Shown: positions 6,038 through 7,360 of the stretch, in pieces
Layout: each line of letters starts with the position of its first letter
Numbering within the stretch: the first letter of the stretch is position 1
NCBI GenBank assembly: GCA_947259605.1
Contig: CAMYMX010000160.1
Span: 1-7,360, forward strand
Source: an uncultured Polyangiaceae bacterium
Lineage (GTDB): Bacteria > Myxococcota_A > Polyangia > Polyangiales > Houyiibacteriaceae
Reading direction: 5' to 3'
DNA length: 7,360 nucleotides
Position numbers and translations under genes: made by a program
Notes under the pieces: model-generated
Databases searched by the model: none
What the model saw: the letters and a program-made list of their open reading frames with translations, nothing else
What the model was told of the DNA's origin: nothing

Positions 6038-7165
6038 ATGAAGACGACTGCCGGTACTCGCCTTCGTGTGGGCATTTTCGTAATGGTCTCCCTGGTGATC
6101 GGCGCGAGCATTGCCTTTGCCATCGGGTCGCAGAAGAACGTCTTTTCGCCCAAGACGACGTACTACGCGATCTTCAACGACGTCGGGGGCTTACAGAAGG
6201 GGAACACGGTCCGGGTTGCCGGTGTGAACGTCGGCTCGGTCACCGAGGTCACCATTGGCGATTCGGGACGCATCGAAGTCTACTTCCGCGTGATCGACGA
6301 CGCGGCTCACCTCATCCGAGGTGAGGCGGGCGCTGCGCTAATTGGGGAGGGGCCCAAGCCCAGCTTTGCCGCGATCGGCAGCAAAGGCCTTCTCGGCGAT
6401 CGGATCGTCGAGATCACGGTTGGCTTCGACGAATACCCCGAGTGGGATCCCGAGCAAGCGATTCCGGTCTCGGTCGGCGGCGGGATCATGGCTTTGGCCG
6501 AACGTACGCTCGTCGAAGTAGAAGGAACGGCCCACAACCTTCGTCTCGCCACAGACCCGTTCTCTGATCAGGAGTTCTCGAACGACCTGAAGGAAACCGC
6601 TCGCAATCTCGCGAAGGCAAGCGGCGTCATCGCGAACGGGGACGGTACAATCGGACGTCTGATGAACGACGCCGAGCTCGGCCGAGATGTGAAGGGCGCG
6701 GTGAAGGAGCTCCGCGCGGCTGGAAAACAAGTCGCGCAGCTCAGCAAAAACCTCAACAAGATCAGCGAGGACATCCAGACGAACCAAGGCACCGCGCACG
6801 CCCTGATTTATGGGACCGAGGGCGCCGACGCGATTCGCAACATCCGCGACACCTTTGACCAGCTGAACACGATCTTGACCGACGTTCGTCAGGGAGACGG
6901 CGCAGTCAACCAGCTCATCTACGGGGAGCTCGGCGACTCGTTCATGGACAACCTGCAAAACGCGAGCGACGACATCGCCTTCCTCACCAAAGAGGCGCGC
7001 GAGGGCAAGGGCACCGTAGGGGCCCTGCTGACGGACCCTTCGGTCTATGAAGACATCAAGCGACTGGTTGGCGACCTCGAGCGCAACGACATTCTTCGGG
7101 CGCTGGTGCGCTACTCGATCCGCCGCGACGAAGGCCGAGAGCCCGTCGAAGTCACCGAAGAGTAG
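6038..7165 (+). CDS. mlaD: MCE-domain lipid transport protein (MlaD family)
   Basis: This is an inner-membrane-anchored periplasmic MCE protein; family members form hexameric rings with a central lipid channel on the MlaE/F complex. It is 375 aa, about twice E. coli MlaD (183 aa). It has a short cytoplasmic N-terminus, one membrane helix (about 11-30) and an MCE domain (about 40-129) with the family landmarks YAIFNDVGGLQKGNTVRVAG, VNVGSV and GSKGLLGDRIVEITVG. A short extra loop (GEGPKPSF) interrupts the latter half. Residues about 150-350 are mostly helical, with four spaced copies of a GxGTxxxL-like motif, as in long MCE proteins whose C-terminal helices build a tube or needle. AGGG about six bases before the ATG supports this start. 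Its position 20 bp after mlaF indicates one transcript. The assignment is to the family; substrate and direction are unknown. Confidence 0.92.
   Translation: MKTTAGTRLRVGIFVMVSLVIGASIAFAIGSQKNVFSPKTTYYAIFNDVGGLQKGNTVRVAGVNVGSVTEVTIGDSGRIEVYFRVIDDAAHLIRGEAGAALIGEGPKPSFAAIGSKGLLGDRIVEITVGFDEYPEWDPEQAIPVSVGGGIMALAERTLVEVEGTAHNLRLATDPFSDQEFSNDLKETARNLAKASGVIANGDGTIGRLMNDAELGRDVKGAVKELRAAGKQVAQLSKNLNKISEDIQTNQGTAHALIYGTEGADAIRNIRDTFDQLNTILTDVRQGDGAVNQLIYGELGDSFMDNLQNASDDIAFLTKEAREGKGTVGALLTDPSVYEDIKRLVGDLERNDILRALVRYSIRRDEGREPVEVTEE
6635..7039 (+). repeat. Four degenerate GxGTxxxL repeats in the MlaD-like protein
   Basis: At protein level the motif occurs at residues 200-211 (NGDGTIGRLMND), 249-260 (NQGTAHALIYGT), 285-297 (QGDGAVNQLIYGE) and 322-334 (EGKGTVGALLTDP). 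The spacing is about 49, 37 and 37 residues. Each is followed by a helical stretch with Asn, Asp and Leu at regular places. Repeats 2 and 3 share ALIYG/QLIYG and are the closest pair. The likely meaning is turns between successive helices of a coiled, multimeric C-terminal tube. Confidence 0.6.
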
Positions 7166-7169
7166 ACCC

Positions 7170-7360
7170 ATGCGGGCCTATCTCGACCTGCTGCGGAACG
7201 TGCTCGACAACGGTGTCATGCGCGACGACCGTACGGGCACGGGCACACGAAGCTTGTTCGGCTATCAGATGCGCGTCGACCTTCGTGACGGTTTCCCTTT
7301 GCTGACGACCAAGAAGCTCCACCTGAAATCGATCATTCACGAGGTTCTGTGGTTTGTACG
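7170..7360 (+). CDS. thyA: Thymidylate synthase, 5' part (runs off right edge)
   Basis: This enzyme makes dTMP from dUMP using 5,10-methylenetetrahydrofolate in the cytoplasm. Only the first 63 codons plus two bases are in the window, of the usual 264 or so. The N-terminus aligns without gaps to E. coli ThyA: MRAYLDLLRNVLDNG, DDRTGTGTRSLFGYQMR (Arg21 of the dUMP-phosphate site), DGFPLLTTKK and then HLKSIIHEVLWF. The catalytic cysteine lies beyond the window, so activity cannot be judged. The ATG is 4 bp after the mlaD stop with only a weak GAAGAG upstream, implying co-transcription or read-through from the mla genes. A folA gene often follows thyA, but that cannot be seen here. Confidence 0.96.
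   Translation, partial: MRAYLDLLRNVLDNGVMRDDRTGTGTRSLFGYQMRVDLRDGFPLLTTKKLHLKSIIHEVLWFV

Noticed and set aside
6338..7171. Minus-strand frame of 277 codons opposite mlaD
   Set aside because: It is antisense to a clear MCE protein, with no family resemblance and no start signal, so it is treated as a shadow.

Overview
This GC-rich window (roughly 60% by eye) is densely coding and looks like chromosomal housekeeping sequence from a Gram-negative bacterium. It encodes a full-type complex I with the NADH-input subunits NuoE and NuoF, an Mce/Mla-type lipid transport ATPase with its membrane-anchored MCE protein, and a lipoprotein with a typical lipobox. The combination suggests a proteobacterium in the broad sense, and Myxococcota or another former deltaproteobacterium is my best guess. 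That placement is inference from style and gene content and has not been tested by a search.

Layout. Positions 1-3998 on the minus strand hold a compact nuo operon read leftwards: nuoE, nuoF, nuoJ, nuoK and the first 386 codons of nuoL, which runs off the left edge. Junctions are tight: ATGA overlap E/F, GTGA overlap F/J, 6 bp J/K and 4 bp K/L. The genes nuoG, nuoH and nuoI, which usually separate nuoF from nuoJ, are absent here. A good sigma70-like promoter (TTGACA, 17 bp, TAGCGT) lies directly in front of nuoE and would give an almost leaderless mRNA. Positions 4074-5193 hold two unrecognised, convergently transcribed genes. The plus-strand gene encodes a small protein with one membrane anchor, and the minus-strand gene encodes a predicted lipoprotein. 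Their 3' ends overlap by 29 bp across two abutting perfect palindromes. Positions 5244-7360 on the plus strand hold mlaF (ATPase), mlaD (MCE protein with C-terminal repeats) and the first 63 codons of thyA, with gaps of 20 bp and 4 bp that suggest co-transcription.

How they work together. NuoE/F accept electrons from NADH, and NuoJ/K/L form part of the proton-pumping membrane arm. MlaF powers, and MlaD forms, a lipid shuttle between the inner and outer membranes; its permease MlaE is not next to them. ThyA makes dTMP. I see no mobile element, CRISPR array, tRNA or rRNA, and no gene-free stretch over 300 bases. I did not find a clear new system. The least explained parts are the convergent envelope-protein pair and the unusual gene arrangement of the nuo and mla loci.
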